DNA of 64,000 nucleotides from SIG452 sp045638525 (GCA_045638525.1 JAZUBQ010000017.1:62001-126000), one strand, 5' to 3'. Counted from the first letter of the stretch, positions 1-8,988 are shown. Notes: generated by a model from the letters alone, not told the origin. Translations and numbers: made by a program.

Positions 1-51
1 AAGGTACGGCGAGTGGTGAGGTTCCTCCATTTAAAACAATTTTATCAAGCA
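1..51. repeat. fragment of a dispersed hairpin-rich repeat (family 2)
   Basis: The bases GGCGAGTGGTGAGGTTCCTCC match, in inverted orientation, the edge of longer copies at about 8998-9107, 33207-33410 and 49205-49314. Only the edge is inside the window. The adjoining gene ends at base 52. Confidence 0.5.
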
Positions 52-915
52 TTAGTCTTTGGTAAGTTCTTTGATTTCCTTATCCTCTTGTTCGTCGTGA
101 ACTACAGCCTGTTTGATAATCTTCACGTCTTTTTTGTGGTAGGTGCCGACTGCTTCGGTATCGGAAGATACGGCGCGTAAGATTCCGGTGATGACATTGA
201 CGTCGATAACGGTTCCTTCACCGCCACCGGGTAATTTTACCAATGCACCGTGACGGGGAGTATCTTTCCACATATCTTCGTAGGAAGCCTGTTCATAGTT
301 TAAACAACACATCAATCGTCCGCAGGCACCTGAAATTTTGGTGGGATTTAAAGACAGATTCTGGTCTTTTGCCATTTTGATGGAAACGGGTTTAAATTCG
401 CAAAGGAAGGTAGAGCAGCAGCACTGCCGTCCGCAGGGACCAAAGCATTTGAGCATTTTTGCTTCATCACGAACGCCAATCTGACGAAGCTCGATACGGG
501 TGCGGAACACACTTGCCAAATCTTTTACCAATTCACGGAAGTCCACTCTGCCGTCTGCGGAGAAATAGAACAGAACTTTGCTTCTGTCAAAGGTATATTC
601 CACTTCTAACAGATTCATTTCCAAGCCGTGTTTTTTGATTTTTTCTTCGGCAATTCCAAAGGCTTTTTTCTCTTTTTCTTTATTTTCAGCAAGTTGTTTG
701 GCATCTTCTTCGGTGGCGATACGAACCACGGGTTTTAAAGGGGGTACCAGATCTTCCTCCGCTACCATAGAATTGCCACGGACAACTTTCCCGTATTCCA
801 GACCTCGTGCCGTTTCTACAATGACACAGTCGTCGGTATTTACCGTCAAACCGTTGGGGTCAAAATAATATACTTTCCCGAAGTCTTTAAATTTTACACT
901 GATTACTTCTATCAT
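52..915 (-). CDS. ricT: PSP1-domain protein RicT (YaaT)
   Basis: RicT is a cytoplasmic subunit of the RicA-RicF-RicT complex that, in Bacillus, helps RNase Y mature mRNAs and affects Spo0A phosphorylation. The PSP1 domain is recognisable from the cysteine cluster C-FGPCGRQCCC and the later CGRLMCC motif; the family binds iron-sulfur clusters through such cysteines. Length is about 287 aa, typical for the family. I place the start at 915 (MIEVISV) because an AAAGGA site lies upstream; an ATG at 936 is also in frame but would overlap holB by 17 bases. It is the last gene of a holB-ricT pair, as in Bacillus. Confidence 0.9.
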   Translation of the reverse strand: MIEVISVKFKDFGKVYYFDPNGLTVNTDDCVIVETARGLEYGKVVRGNSMVAEEDLVPPLKPVVRIATEEDAKQLAENKEKEKKAFGIAEEKIKKHGLEMNLLEVEYTFDRSKVLFYFSADGRVDFRELVKDLASVFRTRIELRQIGVRDEAKMLKCFGPCGRQCCCSTFLCEFKPVSIKMAKDQNLSLNPTKISGACGRLMCCLNYEQASYEDMWKDTPRHGALVKLPGGGEGTVIDVNVITGILRAVSSDTEAVGTYHKKDVKIIKQAVVHDEQEDKEIKELTKD

Positions 916-919
916 AATA

Positions 920-1873
920 TTATGAAATCCTTTCATGATTCAGATGATTTCTGATGGAGGTCAGCATACTGAGCACTCCTATATTATAAGCACCGTTTGA
1001 TAAGAGCTTTTGTTTTAATTTGCGAAGCTCCAGGTAGATGCCGTCTGCCACCGAAAGGGGCAGGGCAATGTCCCAGGGAATGTCTGTGTTTTTCCGCAAA
1101 GACGGCTCCGAAACGGTACTGTCATATACAAAACTGTTAAAAATATCCCAAAGGGCTTCCCATTCGCTTTCGTAGGTGAGAAAATCGCTGTATAAGCGAA
1201 TCACATCTTTGGTGGTTTTCTTCTCAAACAACAGACGAATGTCGGAAACCAGGGTTTGTCGCATGGTGCGGTATTCCTCCGATTCTGCCAGGGCAAAAGC
1301 TGTGGTTGCCGACCCGTTGGCACGCTCAAGCAAACTGTCTTCGGGAAGGGGTTTTCCTTCCTTTTTGAAACAGAGTTTTAACTCATCGGGGGAAAGGGGG
1401 GAAAATCGAATCTGCACACCACGGGATAAAATAGTGGGCAAAATCATGGATAAATTGGAAGTCACAAGCAAAATCACCGCATAGGAGGGTGGTTCTTCAA
1501 ATACTTTTAATAAAGCGTTTTGTGCTTGTACCGTCATTTTATGGGCATCGGTAATCACATAAATCTTTTTTTCAAAGGAAAAGGGTTGCAAATAAATTTC
1601 AGTTGTGATTTCTCGGATGTCAGAAACCGAAATGCTTTTTTCGCACCGGATGATTTTAATGTCCGAGGTAGAATAAAACTGCTGACAGGCATCACACGCA
1701 CCGCAAGCCGTGTGATTGCGGCAAACAATGCTTTTGGCAAATTCCAGCGCCATTGTGGTTTTCCCCACACCCTTCTGGCCGTAAAAAATGTAGGCGTGAC
1801 TTAGCTTCCCCGTTTCGATTGCAGTAGAAAGAATCTCTTTTGGGAGCTTCTGCCCGATGACACGTTCAAACAT
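920..1873 (-). CDS. holB: DNA polymerase III delta-prime subunit
   Basis: Clamp-loader subunit that opens the DnaN sliding clamp at replication forks. The 317-residue protein has a Walker A motif GQKGVGKTT near residue 35, a zinc-binding cysteine cluster (C-x8-CGACDAC) around residues 52-63, the NALLKVFEEPP segment near residue 118, and SRGVQIRF where the SRC motif normally sits. The gene abuts ricT, so the two are probably co-transcribed. The upstream 196 bases carry a repeat rather than a clear promoter. Confidence 0.93.
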   Translation of the reverse strand: MFERVIGQKLPKEILSTAIETGKLSHAYIFYGQKGVGKTTMALEFAKSIVCRNHTACGACDACQQFYSTSDIKIIRCEKSISVSDIREITTEIYLQPFSFEKKIYVITDAHKMTVQAQNALLKVFEEPPSYAVILLVTSNLSMILPTILSRGVQIRFSPLSPDELKLCFKKEGKPLPEDSLLERANGSATTAFALAESEEYRTMRQTLVSDIRLLFEKKTTKDVIRLYSDFLTYESEWEALWDIFNSFVYDSTVSEPSLRKNTDIPWDIALPLSVADGIYLELRKLKQKLLSNGAYNIGVLSMLTSIRNHLNHERIS

Positions 1874-2069
1874 TTCTTTTTTTTCCTCGTCTTTCCTGGA
1901 TTCTTTGCTAAAGTTGGAAACCGCCGAACTCTACACGTTCTGCAGAAAGGTATTGGGTACCGATACAACGGGACGATGTGGGCATCATCCCCTGCAATAT
2001 TCCAACATGATTTGGTATCATACATTGTATAAACAGAAACTACTCTTGCAGTTTTTATTTTCGGTAATC
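1874..2069 (-). repeat. palindromic repeat (TAGGGG family), gap content
   Basis: This gap holds a minus-strand copy of the window-wide palindrome at 1970-1994, with arms GGGACGATG and CATCATCCC. Next to it (about 1918-1936) is a fragment of the GGTTCG-stem variant seen at 15176-15202. The flank (about 1996-2030) matches the flank of the copy at 44127 in the opposite orientation. No gene is supported here. Confidence 0.75.
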
Positions 2070-2558
2070 TTACAAATCTTTCGCTACTTTTGCCAATATT
2101 GCTTTTTCTTTAGCACGCATTACTTTTTTGTCTTCCTCCACCATATGGTCATATCCAAACAAATGCAAAATTCCGTGTAATGTCAGATAACAAAGCTCTC
2201 TTTCAAAGGTATGTCCGTATTCTTCTGCCTGCTCACGGATTTTTTCGTGAGAAATTAAAATATCGCCCAAGACCACCAGATTGGTTTCGGGGTCATAATC
2301 CCATTCGGTCAAAGGATTTTCCAACACTTCCGGTTCCTTAAAAAACAGCATGGGAAAGGAAAGAACATCGGTGGGTTTATCAATTTGCCGTTGTTCACGG
2401 TTCACTTCACGGATGGTTTCGTTATCCGTCACTGTTACACAAACCGAAACGGAAAATTCGGGATTTACAACAGCCAGACAGTCTTTCACAAAAGAAACAA
2501 GCATTTCTTCCTCGTTAAACTGTTCCGCTACTTCATTATAAAACTCTACGGTATGCAT
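2070..2558 (-). CDS. ybeY: endoribonuclease YbeY, 16S rRNA maturation
   Basis: YbeY is a zinc-dependent endoribonuclease needed for 16S rRNA 3'-end processing and ribosome quality control. The diagnostic zinc motif HGILHLFGYDH is present near residue 130, supplying the three histidines. Upstream are the family features NREQRQIDKPTDVLSFP and LGDILIS. Length (162 aa) is normal. A GGAG site lies about nine bases before the ATG at 2558. The usual neighbours phoH, dgkA and era are not in this window. Confidence 0.94.
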   Translation of the reverse strand: MHTVEFYNEVAEQFNEEEMLVSFVKDCLAVVNPEFSVSVCVTVTDNETIREVNREQRQIDKPTDVLSFPMLFFKEPEVLENPLTEWDYDPETNLVVLGDILISHEKIREQAEEYGHTFERELCYLTLHGILHLFGYDHMVEEDKKVMRAKEKAILAKVAKDL

Positions 2559-2590
2559 ATGCTACACTCCGATTTTAAAAATTCAAAAAA

Positions 2591-3469
2591 TTAACAGATA
2601 ATCTCAACATCTCGTTTTTCGCCTAAAAAACAGATGCCGACTACTTCGGGACCTGCGTTACAAACGATGCAAGGACCAATCAGGTTATTTTCCAGCGGTT
2701 TTTCTTTCAAACCGTCTTTCATCAGTTTGACAAAATCTTTGGAATCATTGGAACCGTGGAATAAAATGTATTGCTTATCTTCCCCGATTTTTTCTTTGGC
2801 AATCTGCAACAACGAATCCATAGCTTTGGGGATTCCTCGTGCTTTCTGTGCCGTCACGGAATCTCCGCCAGTTAAGCACATAATGGGTTTAATCCCCAGA
2901 AGTTCCCCTGCAATGGCTGCCGCACTGCCGATTCTGCCCGATTTTTTTGCATACTGTAAATCAAACACGGTAAAATAGACTTCCGCACGGGAAAACCAGT
3001 TTTCCAGATAATTTAAAATCAGCTCAACCGGTTTGTTGTCATTTGCCATTTTTGCCGCCTGCAAAACGGGATACCCGTAAGCTGCGGAATAGGTCATGGT
3101 ATTGATTACATAAATTTTCATTTTGCAATCCGGCATATCGTTTAAAAACATTTTTCTTGCCAACTGTGCCGAATTGAAAGTGGACGACGCTTTCTGATTG
3201 ATGGTCACAATCAAAAGGTCGGTTACATCGTCTTTATATGCCGCTTTGATTGCATCCAAAAATTCAAAGGGAGGTACCTGTGCCGTTGTGGGAATCGTGC
3301 CGTCCTCAGGCAACATGGTATAAAACTCCTCTTTGGTAAAATCGTAAGCTTCCTTATATTCCTTTTGCCCGATGGTAACGGTCATAGGAATCAGAACCAC
3401 GCCGTGTTTTTGCGCAGTTTTCAAATCAATATCACTGGCAGTATCTGTAAGTAATCTGATTTTTGCCAT
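2591..3469 (-). CDS. DegV family fatty-acid-binding protein
   Basis: DegV proteins bind a fatty acid and present it to fatty acid kinase FakA for incorporation into phospholipid. The N-terminal LLTDTASDID, the TTAQVPP segment and the C-terminal GPCIVCNAGPEVVGI are typical, and the length of about 292 aa fits. The start at 3469 (MAKIRL) is preferred over 3478 because AGGAG lies nine bases before it but directly abuts the earlier ATG. A divergent sigma-A promoter lies upstream at 3507-3535. The specific paralogue cannot be told. Confidence 0.88.
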   Translation of the reverse strand: MAKIRLLTDTASDIDLKTAQKHGVVLIPMTVTIGQKEYKEAYDFTKEEFYTMLPEDGTIPTTAQVPPFEFLDAIKAAYKDDVTDLLIVTINQKASSTFNSAQLARKMFLNDMPDCKMKIYVINTMTYSAAYGYPVLQAAKMANDNKPVELILNYLENWFSRAEVYFTVFDLQYAKKSGRIGSAAAIAGELLGIKPIMCLTGGDSVTAQKARGIPKAMDSLLQIAKEKIGEDKQYILFHGSNDSKDFVKLMKDGLKEKPLENNLIGPCIVCNAGPEVVGICFLGEKRDVEIIC

Positions 3470-3506
3470 CACATACATCTCCTGTAAGTTAATTATAGTT
3501 CAGTTT

Positions 3507-3535
3507 ATTATACTATAGTTTTGTGAAAATAGCAA
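3507..3535 (-). promoter_or_regulatory. sigma-A promoter for degV
   Basis: On the minus strand, TTGCTA (-35, 3530-3535) and TATAAT (-10, 3507-3512) are separated by 17 bases. It diverges from the ilvE promoter. Confidence 0.75.
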
Positions 3536-3597
3536 GAACATTTTTAATTTTTTTCGGAATCTCCGGGAAACATTTTTTTGTTTTTTGTGAAAAAGAG

Positions 3598-3626
3598 TTG
3601 AATTTTTGTGAAAGTTATAGTATAAT
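3598..3626 (+). promoter_or_regulatory. sigma-A promoter for ilvE
   Basis: TTGAAT (-35) at 3598-3603 and TATAAT (-10) at 3621-3626 are separated by exactly 17 bases, about 45 bases before the ilvE ATG. No T-box or attenuator is visible in the short leader. Confidence 0.8.
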
Positions 3627-3670
3627 GTGGAATAATCAAAGATTATGACTTAGAAAGGCAGTGTATCCTT

Positions 3671-4735
3671 ATGGAAATCAAAGTAACCAGAACCACCACT
3701 CCCGGACAGAAACCCGATCAGTCCAATTTAGGCTTCGGTAAAATTTTTACCGACCATATGTTTGAAATGGAATATACCGAGGGAATCGGTTGGCACGACG
3801 CTAAAATCGTTCCCGTTCATAATTTGAGCCTCCATCCTGCTTGTATGGTATTCCACTACGGTCAGGAAATGTTTGAAGGCTTGAAAGCATATCGCGGAAA
3901 AGACGGTAAAGTTCGTCTGTTCCGTCCCGAAATGAATGCAAAACGTACCAACAACACCAATGACCGTCTCTGCATCCCCCACATTCCCGTGGAAGATTTT
4001 GTGGAAGCGGTAAAAGCTGTGGTAAAAGTGGATGAGGACTGGATCCCCACCGCTGACGGCACTTCTTTATACATTCGTCCCTTCATTATTGCAACGGACG
4101 AATTTTTGGGAGTTGCTCCTTCTAAAACCTACAAATTTATGATTATTCTTTCTCCCTCCGGTGCGTACTATGCAAGCGGACTGGCTCCGGTTGGCATCTG
4201 GATTGAAGATGAATATGTTCGTGCGGTAAAAGGCGGTATCGGCTTTGCAAAAACCGGCGGTAACTACGCGGCATCCTTAGCGGCACAGGTGAAAGCACAC
4301 GATGACGGCTATTCTCAGGTACTGTGGTTAGACGGTGTGGAAAGAAAATATATTGAAGAAGTTGGCGCAATGAACATGTTCTTCAAAATTGACGGCACCA
4401 TTGTAACTGCCGCATTAAACGGCTCCATCTTACCCGGTGTTACCCGTGACAGCGTAATCCAGTTATGTAAAAAAATGGGTCTGCCCGTGGAAGAAAGAAA
4501 AATCAGCGCAGAAGAACTCATCGCAGCACAGAAAGCAGGAAAACTGGAAGAATGTTTCGGTTCCGGTACTGCGGCAGTTATTTCTCCCGTTGGTAAACTG
4601 CGTTACAAAGATGATGTAATGCTCATCAACAACAACGAAATCGGCGAAGTTTCTCAGAAATTGTATGACACCATCACCGGAATCCAGTGGGGCAAAATCG
4701 AAGACGATATGGGCTGGACCGTGGAAGTGAAATAA
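3671..4735 (+). CDS. ilvE: branched-chain amino acid aminotransferase
   Basis: PLP-dependent aminotransferase for the last step of Leu, Ile and Val synthesis and the first step of their breakdown. The 354-residue length matches the type II BCAT group. The sequence RAVKGGIGFAKTGGNYA carries the PLP lysine, and YIEEVGAMN and GSGTAAVISPV are family motifs of the cofactor pocket. An AGAAAGGCA site precedes the ATG. The gene has its own promoter and is followed after 32 bases by a DivIVA-like gene, so the two may share a transcript. Confidence 0.95.
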   Translation: MEIKVTRTTTPGQKPDQSNLGFGKIFTDHMFEMEYTEGIGWHDAKIVPVHNLSLHPACMVFHYGQEMFEGLKAYRGKDGKVRLFRPEMNAKRTNNTNDRLCIPHIPVEDFVEAVKAVVKVDEDWIPTADGTSLYIRPFIIATDEFLGVAPSKTYKFMIILSPSGAYYASGLAPVGIWIEDEYVRAVKGGIGFAKTGGNYAASLAAQVKAHDDGYSQVLWLDGVERKYIEEVGAMNMFFKIDGTIVTAALNGSILPGVTRDSVIQLCKKMGLPVEERKISAEELIAAQKAGKLEECFGSGTAAVISPVGKLRYKDDVMLINNNEIGEVSQKLYDTITGIQWGKIEDDMGWTVEVK

Positions 4736-4767
4736 TCCCGGAAAGAAAAAATCAGGAGTGTAAAAAA

Positions 4768-5328
4768 ATGCAGGTAAACGGCTTTAAAAAATCCATGTTC
4801 GGAGGTCTTAAAAAAGATGAGGTTCTGACCTATCTTGAGCAGATGTCCCGTGATGTGGAAGCGAAAATCCGCAACAAAGATGATGATATCCGTGAACTGA
4901 AAAAAGATCTTTCCGACAAAAAGGAAAAGGTTAAGGATTTGAAAAAAGAGCTGGAAGAACAAAAGGAAGCCTATGAAAAGAAGCTCGCTTTGCAGGAAGC
5001 TGAATTCAAAGAAAAATCCGAACAGTTAAAAGAAACCTTCCGCAAAGAAAAGGAAGAACTTTTAGAAAAGCTCAACGACATTAAAGTGCAGTTCACACTG
5101 GAAAAAGAAAAAATCGGCAGAACCCTTCTCACCGCAGAAGAAACTGCAAACGGCATCATTGAAAACGCCAAAAAACAAGGCGACGAAATGATTGCAGAAG
5201 CCAAAAAGAAAGCGGATCTGGAAAAAGAACGTTATAAAAAGCAGAAAGCCGATGTCACTGACTTTACCTACGACATCAAAAAGCTGATGGAAAAGCTTTC
5301 CGCAGATTTAAAAGAACGTTTGGACTAA
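4768..5328 (+). CDS. DivIVA-like coiled-coil protein
   Basis: The N-terminus NGFKKSMFGGLKKDEVLTYL matches the DivIVA/GpsB-type lipid-binding signature (F-x-x-x-x-FGG-x-x-x-x-EV-x-x-YL). From about residue 30 to the end the protein is almost entirely charged heptad coiled coil rich in Lys and Glu. It has 186 aa. I chose ATG 4768 because AGGAG lies nine bases upstream; the longer frame would run back into ilvE. Such proteins mark cell poles or division sites, but whether this one is DivIVA itself is not certain. Confidence 0.75.
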   Translation: MQVNGFKKSMFGGLKKDEVLTYLEQMSRDVEAKIRNKDDDIRELKKDLSDKKEKVKDLKKELEEQKEAYEKKLALQEAEFKEKSEQLKETFRKEKEELLEKLNDIKVQFTLEKEKIGRTLLTAEETANGIIENAKKQGDEMIAEAKKKADLEKERYKKQKADVTDFTYDIKKLMEKLSADLKERLD

Positions 5329-5344
5329 TCGTTTGATAACGTAT

Positions 5345-5373
5345 AAAGAGCATGGAAACATCCATGCTCTTTT
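5345..5373 (+). terminator. intrinsic terminator after the DivIVA-like gene
   Basis: AAAGAGCATGG pairs with CCATGCTCTTT around a short loop and is followed by T-rich sequence. Confidence 0.85.
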
Positions 5374-5375
5374 CT

Positions 5376-5830
5376 GTTTTTTGTGTTGTTTATTTTGGTT
5401 TATACAACCGAAATCGTACCAAGCAAATGGACAGATGCAAGTAGGGGAGGGGCTCTGTCCCCTCCCGTTGTATGGTATCAAACATTGTTTTAATTTTATA
5501 TATTTTTTATATGTTCATTTTTTTCTTTGACAGCAAAGAAATTTTTCAAAAAAACCAAAAAAAGAAACTGCCGCCTGGTATTTCCGCAATCCCTACTCCC
5601 GTCTTCCGAAAACGGTGGAGAATTGCGAAAATAAGGGCGGAATTTTTTTTGCTTTCGTCATTCGGTAACGTTTTTTTAGATAGATGGAACCATACGGTTG
5701 TGTAGGTCACCAATACGTCTATGTAAATTTGTAGGGGACGATGCCCACATCGTCCCGTTGTGGCACAAAAAAAGATTCCCGACTGGGAATCTTTTTTCAT
5801 ATTCTGATATAATTTCGCACAAAAACCAAC
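5376..5830 (+). repeat. gap filled by repeats: two palindromes and a 222-bp duplicated element
   Basis: No credible gene lies here. At 5442-5466 is a palindrome of the TAGGGG family with a GGGAGGGG/CCCCTCCC stem, and at 5732-5756 one with the GACGATG stem. Between them, 5474-5695 is nearly identical to 58341-58566 in the same orientation. A hairpin at about 5771-5797 (GATTCCC / GGGAATC with a T run) could terminate ireB transcripts from the other side. Confidence 0.85.
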
Positions 5831-5832
5831 GG

Positions 5833-6075
5833 CTATTCTGCCAGATAGGTTCTTAACAATTCTTCCATAATTTCGTCCCGCTCTAATTTGGCAAGCAAGG
5901 CTCTGGCGTTGTTATAGCTGGTGATATAGGTGGGGTCTCCTGACATAATATATCCCACAATCTGATTGATGGGATTATATCCCTTTTCTTTTAAAGATTC
6001 ATACACAGAAAAAAGAATTTCACGAATATTTTTTTCATCATCTTTGGGAAGCTTGACCAATCTTGTTTCGCCCAT
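5833..6075 (-). CDS. ireB: IreB family regulatory phosphoprotein
   Basis: IreB (formerly DUF965/YrzL) is a small cytoplasmic substrate of the PASTA kinase IreK that tunes cell-envelope stress and cephalosporin resistance in Enterococcus. The sequence KGYNPINQIVGYIMSGDPTY followed by YNNARALL is the family core. About 80 aa. The ATG at 6075 is preferred because AAAGGA lies nine bases upstream, whereas the in-frame ATGs at 6099-6081 sit before or against that site. The usual ireB-ruvX-mreB context is absent. Confidence 0.9.
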   Translation of the reverse strand: MGETRLVKLPKDDEKNIREILFSVYESLKEKGYNPINQIVGYIMSGDPTYITSYNNARALLAKLERDEIMEELLRTYLAE

Positions 6076-6206
6076 TGTCATCATTCCTTTCCGAATCAAT
6101 TTGATTTTAGCGTTGTTATCATTATATCACGGTTCTTTGAAAAATTCAACTGTTTTCGCTGAAATTTCACAAATGAAAAAAAATTTTAAAAAAATTGTAA
6201 AATATC

Positions 6207-6235
6207 TTGATTTTTCATAAAAGGTGTGTTATAAT
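6207..6235 (+). promoter_or_regulatory. sigma-A promoter for rpsB
   Basis: TTGATT at 6207-6212 and TATAAT at 6230-6235 are spaced by 17 bases. Confidence 0.8.
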
Positions 6236-6240
6236 AGTCG

Positions 6241-6355
6241 AGAATTCGCACGCGCCCTTACGCAAACTCGGTGACAAAGTTAAATTTTTTCATGGCTTTG
6301 TTCGTTTGTGAGTAGAGTGATTTCAAGACTTTACGCGGCGCCGAGGAACAACCAG
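6241..6355 (+). promoter_or_regulatory. structured rpsB leader, possible S2 autoregulatory site
   Basis: The 130-base leader can fold: GCGCC (6252-6256) pairs with GGCGC (6337-6341), enclosing CAAAC/GTTTG and ACAAAG/CTTTGT nested helices around an AT-rich loop. Ribosomal-protein leaders commonly bind their own product. That this one binds S2 is inference; no Rfam match was checked. Confidence 0.45.
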
Positions 6356-6370
6356 AAAGGATAAAAAATC

Positions 6371-7099
6371 ATGAGCAACGTAATTTCCATGAAACAGTTA
6401 CTTGAAGCAGGCGTTCACTTCGGTCATCAGACCAGAAGATGGAACCCCAAAATGGCTCCGTACATCTTCACCGAAAGAAACGGAATCTACATTATCGACT
6501 TACAGAAAACTCTGAAAAAAGTAGAAGAAGCTTACTACTTTGTTAGAGACATCGCAGCAGAAGGTGGCGAAATCCTGTTCGTTGGTACCAAAAAACAGGC
6601 TGCTGATGCTGTAAAAGCAGAAGCTGAAAGAATCGGTATGTACTATGTTAACGCAAGATGGTTAGGTGGTATGTTAACCAACTTCAAAACCATCCGTAAA
6701 AGAATTGACAGACTCTTCCAGTTAAACAAAATGGAAGAAGACGGTACCTTCGATTTATTACCCAAAAAAGAAGTTATCAAATTAAACTTAGAAAGAGAAA
6801 AATTAGAAAAATACCTGGGCGGTATCAAAAACATGAAAAAGCTCCCCAGCGTTCTGTTTGTTGTTGACCCCAGAAAAGAAAGAAACGCTATCTTAGAAGC
6901 GAAAAAACTGCACATCCCTGTTGTTGCTATCGTTGACACCAACTGTGACCCCGATGAAGTTGACTACGTTATCCCCGGTAACGACGATGCAATCCGTGCA
7001 GTAAAACTGATTGCTGAAACCATGGCTAACGCTATGATCGAAGGCAGAGAAGGCGCTGCAGCTCAAATGGAAGAAGAAACCGACGAAGCAGCTGAATAA
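6371..7099 (+). CDS. rpsB: 30S ribosomal protein S2
   Basis: Ribosomal protein S2 of the small subunit. Starts SNVISMKQLLEAGVHFGHQT, the standard N-terminus, and contains the RWLGGMLTNFKTI and VDTNCDPDEVDYVIPGNDDA signatures. It has 242 aa with an acidic tail. An AGAAAGGA site precedes the ATG. It lies directly upstream of tsf, the classic order, separated from it by a hairpin that could lower tsf readthrough. Confidence 0.98.
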   Translation: MSNVISMKQLLEAGVHFGHQTRRWNPKMAPYIFTERNGIYIIDLQKTLKKVEEAYYFVRDIAAEGGEILFVGTKKQAADAVKAEAERIGMYYVNARWLGGMLTNFKTIRKRIDRLFQLNKMEEDGTFDLLPKKEVIKLNLEREKLEKYLGGIKNMKKLPSVLFVVDPRKERNAILEAKKLHIPVVAIVDTNCDPDEVDYVIPGNDDAIRAVKLIAETMANAMIEGREGAAAQMEEETDEAAE

Positions 7100-7118
7100 T
7101 TTAGAAATTGATTTTTAT

Positions 7119-7150
7119 GAAAATAGGCAACAACTGGCTTGCCTATTTTC
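7119..7150 (+). terminator. hairpin between rpsB and tsf
   Basis: GAAAATAGGCAA (7119-7130) pairs perfectly with TTGCCTATTTTC (7139-7150). It could act as an attenuator or RNA-stability element, since tsf has no separate promoter visible. Confidence 0.7.
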
Positions 7151-7179
7151 CATATCATAACGAAAAGGAGAATTTTATT

Positions 7180-8067
7180 ATGGTTACACCTCAGATGGTT
7201 AAAGAATTAAGAGAAATCACCGGTTGCGGTATGATGGACTGTAAAAAAGCATTATCCGAAACCAATGGCGATATGGACAAAGCAGTTGAATTTTTAAGAG
7301 AAAAAGGCTTAGCTGCTGCTGCTAAAAAAGCAGGCAGAATTGCTGCTGAAGGTATTGTTTCTGATTACACCTGCGACGGCGTTGGCGTTATCATTGAAGT
7401 TAACTCCGAAACCGACTTCGTTGGTAAAAACGCAGATTTCCAGACTTTCGTTAAAGACTTAGCTGAAATCGTTGCAAAAGAAAATCCCGCAGACGTTGCT
7501 GCTTTATTAACCTTAGCTTACAAAGATTCCGGCATGAGCGTTGAAGAAATGTTAAGAGACAAAATCTTAACTATCGGCGAAAACATGACCATCAGAAGAT
7601 TTGAAAGATACGAAGGTGCTGTTGCTACCTACATCCACGGCGGCGGCAGAATCGGTGTTATGGTTCAGGCTGAAAACGCTTTAGACGGCGATGCTTACGA
7701 AGCAGCTCGTGATGCAGCTATGCAGATTGCAGCTATCAACCCCGGTTATTTAGATAAATCTACCGTTCCCGCAGAAGATATCGAAAAAGAAAAGAAAATC
7801 TTAATCGAACAGATCAAAAACGATCCCAAATCTGCAGGTAAACCCGACCAGATTATCGAAAAAATGGTTATGGGTAGAATTTCTAAATTCTACACCTTAA
7901 ACTGCTTAAACCAGCAGGAATTCGTTAAAGATTCTGATAAAACCGTTGAAGAATATTTATCTTCCAAAGGCGTTAAACTGGTGAAATTTGTTCGTTTTGA
8001 AAAAGGCGAAGGTTTAGAAAAGAAAGTTGACAACTTTGCAGAAGAAGTTGCAAATATGTCCAAATAA
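7180..8067 (+). CDS. tsf: translation elongation factor Ts
   Basis: EF-Ts is the nucleotide exchange factor for EF-Tu. The N-terminal UBA-like region VKELREITGCGMMDCKKAL and the core VEVNSETDFVGKN (here IEVNSETDFVGKN) are diagnostic. It has 295 aa. The true start is ATG 7180, eight to nine bases after AAAAGGAG; the longer frame from 7108 runs through the intergenic hairpin and is not needed. Confidence 0.97.
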   Translation: MVTPQMVKELREITGCGMMDCKKALSETNGDMDKAVEFLREKGLAAAAKKAGRIAAEGIVSDYTCDGVGVIIEVNSETDFVGKNADFQTFVKDLAEIVAKENPADVAALLTLAYKDSGMSVEEMLRDKILTIGENMTIRRFERYEGAVATYIHGGGRIGVMVQAENALDGDAYEAARDAAMQIAAINPGYLDKSTVPAEDIEKEKKILIEQIKNDPKSAGKPDQIIEKMVMGRISKFYTLNCLNQQEFVKDSDKTVEEYLSSKGVKLVKFVRFEKGEGLEKKVDNFAEEVANMSK

Positions 8068-8079
8068 TTATTAAAATTG

Positions 8080-8115
8080 AAATGGCAAGCACCAATATGA
8101 TGCTTGCCATTTTTA
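8080..8115 (+). terminator. intrinsic terminator after tsf
   Basis: AAATGGCAAGCA pairs with TGCTTGCCATTTTT. Confidence 0.85.
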
Positions 8116-8283
8116 CGGCACCCGATGGGTGTTCGTTCCGGCTTTGCCGGTGGTTCTCCCAAAAAACAGGGAGGACAAGCTGACTTTGGAAAAGAATTTT
8201 GTTTTTCATATTTTTCATATTTTTAATGATTTAAAATATTTTAAAACAGTGTAATATAGTATGAATAGAGAGGATTGAAAAAA

Positions 8284-8988
8284 ATGCAACCGATTTATAA
8301 AAGAGTATTATTAAAAATCAGCGGCGAAGCGTTGGCAGGTTCCAACGGTTTCGGCTTAGACTTCAATGTAATTGGCGACATCGGAAAACAGGTGAAAAAA
8401 TGTGTTTCCATGGGTGTTCAGGTAGCCATCGTTGTAGGTGGCGGTAACTTCTGGAGAGGAAGAACCGGCGAAAATATGGACAGAACCCGTGCTGACCATA
8501 TGGGAATGTTGGCAACCAGCATCAACTCTCTGGCAATCGCAGATTCTCTGGAATCTTTAGGCGTTCAGGCAAGAGTGCAGACTGCGATTGATATGAGACA
8601 GATTGCAGAACCCTACATCCGTGGCAGAGCGGAACGTCACTTAGACAAAGGCAGAGTGGTGATTTTCGGTTGCGGAACCGGTAACCCCTACTTCTCCACC
8701 GACACGGCAGCTGCTCTGCGTGCGGCAGAAATCGGTGCAGATGTTATCTTACTGGCGAAAAAAGTTGACGCTGTTTATGATTCTGACCCGGCAAAAAACC
8801 CCGATGCGAAAAAATTCGATACCATTTCTTACATCGACGTATTAAACAGAGGTCTGGGCGTTATGGATTCCACCGCAACCTCTTTATGTATGGATAATCA
8901 GATTCCGATTCACGTTTTCGGTCTGCAGCAGCCCGAAAATATCATTAAAGCAATCACCGGCGAAACCATTGGTACTCTCGTGAAATAG
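8284..8988 (+). CDS. pyrH: uridylate kinase
   Basis: UMP kinase makes UDP in pyrimidine biosynthesis and is a cytoplasmic hexamer. Motifs YKRVLLKISGEAL, IVVGGGNFWRG, DHMGMLAT and the GTGNPYFSTDTAA segment are all present. It has 234 aa. ATG 8284 is preceded by AGAGAGG; an in-frame TTG at 8275 is too close to that site. The usual neighbour frr is missing: downstream comes repeat sequence and then carA, another pyrimidine gene. Confidence 0.97.
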   Translation: MQPIYKRVLLKISGEALAGSNGFGLDFNVIGDIGKQVKKCVSMGVQVAIVVGGGNFWRGRTGENMDRTRADHMGMLATSINSLAIADSLESLGVQARVQTAIDMRQIAEPYIRGRAERHLDKGRVVIFGCGTGNPYFSTDTAAALRAAEIGADVILLAKKVDAVYDSDPAKNPDAKKFDTISYIDVLNRGLGVMDSTATSLCMDNQIPIHVFGLQQPENIIKAITGETIGTLVK

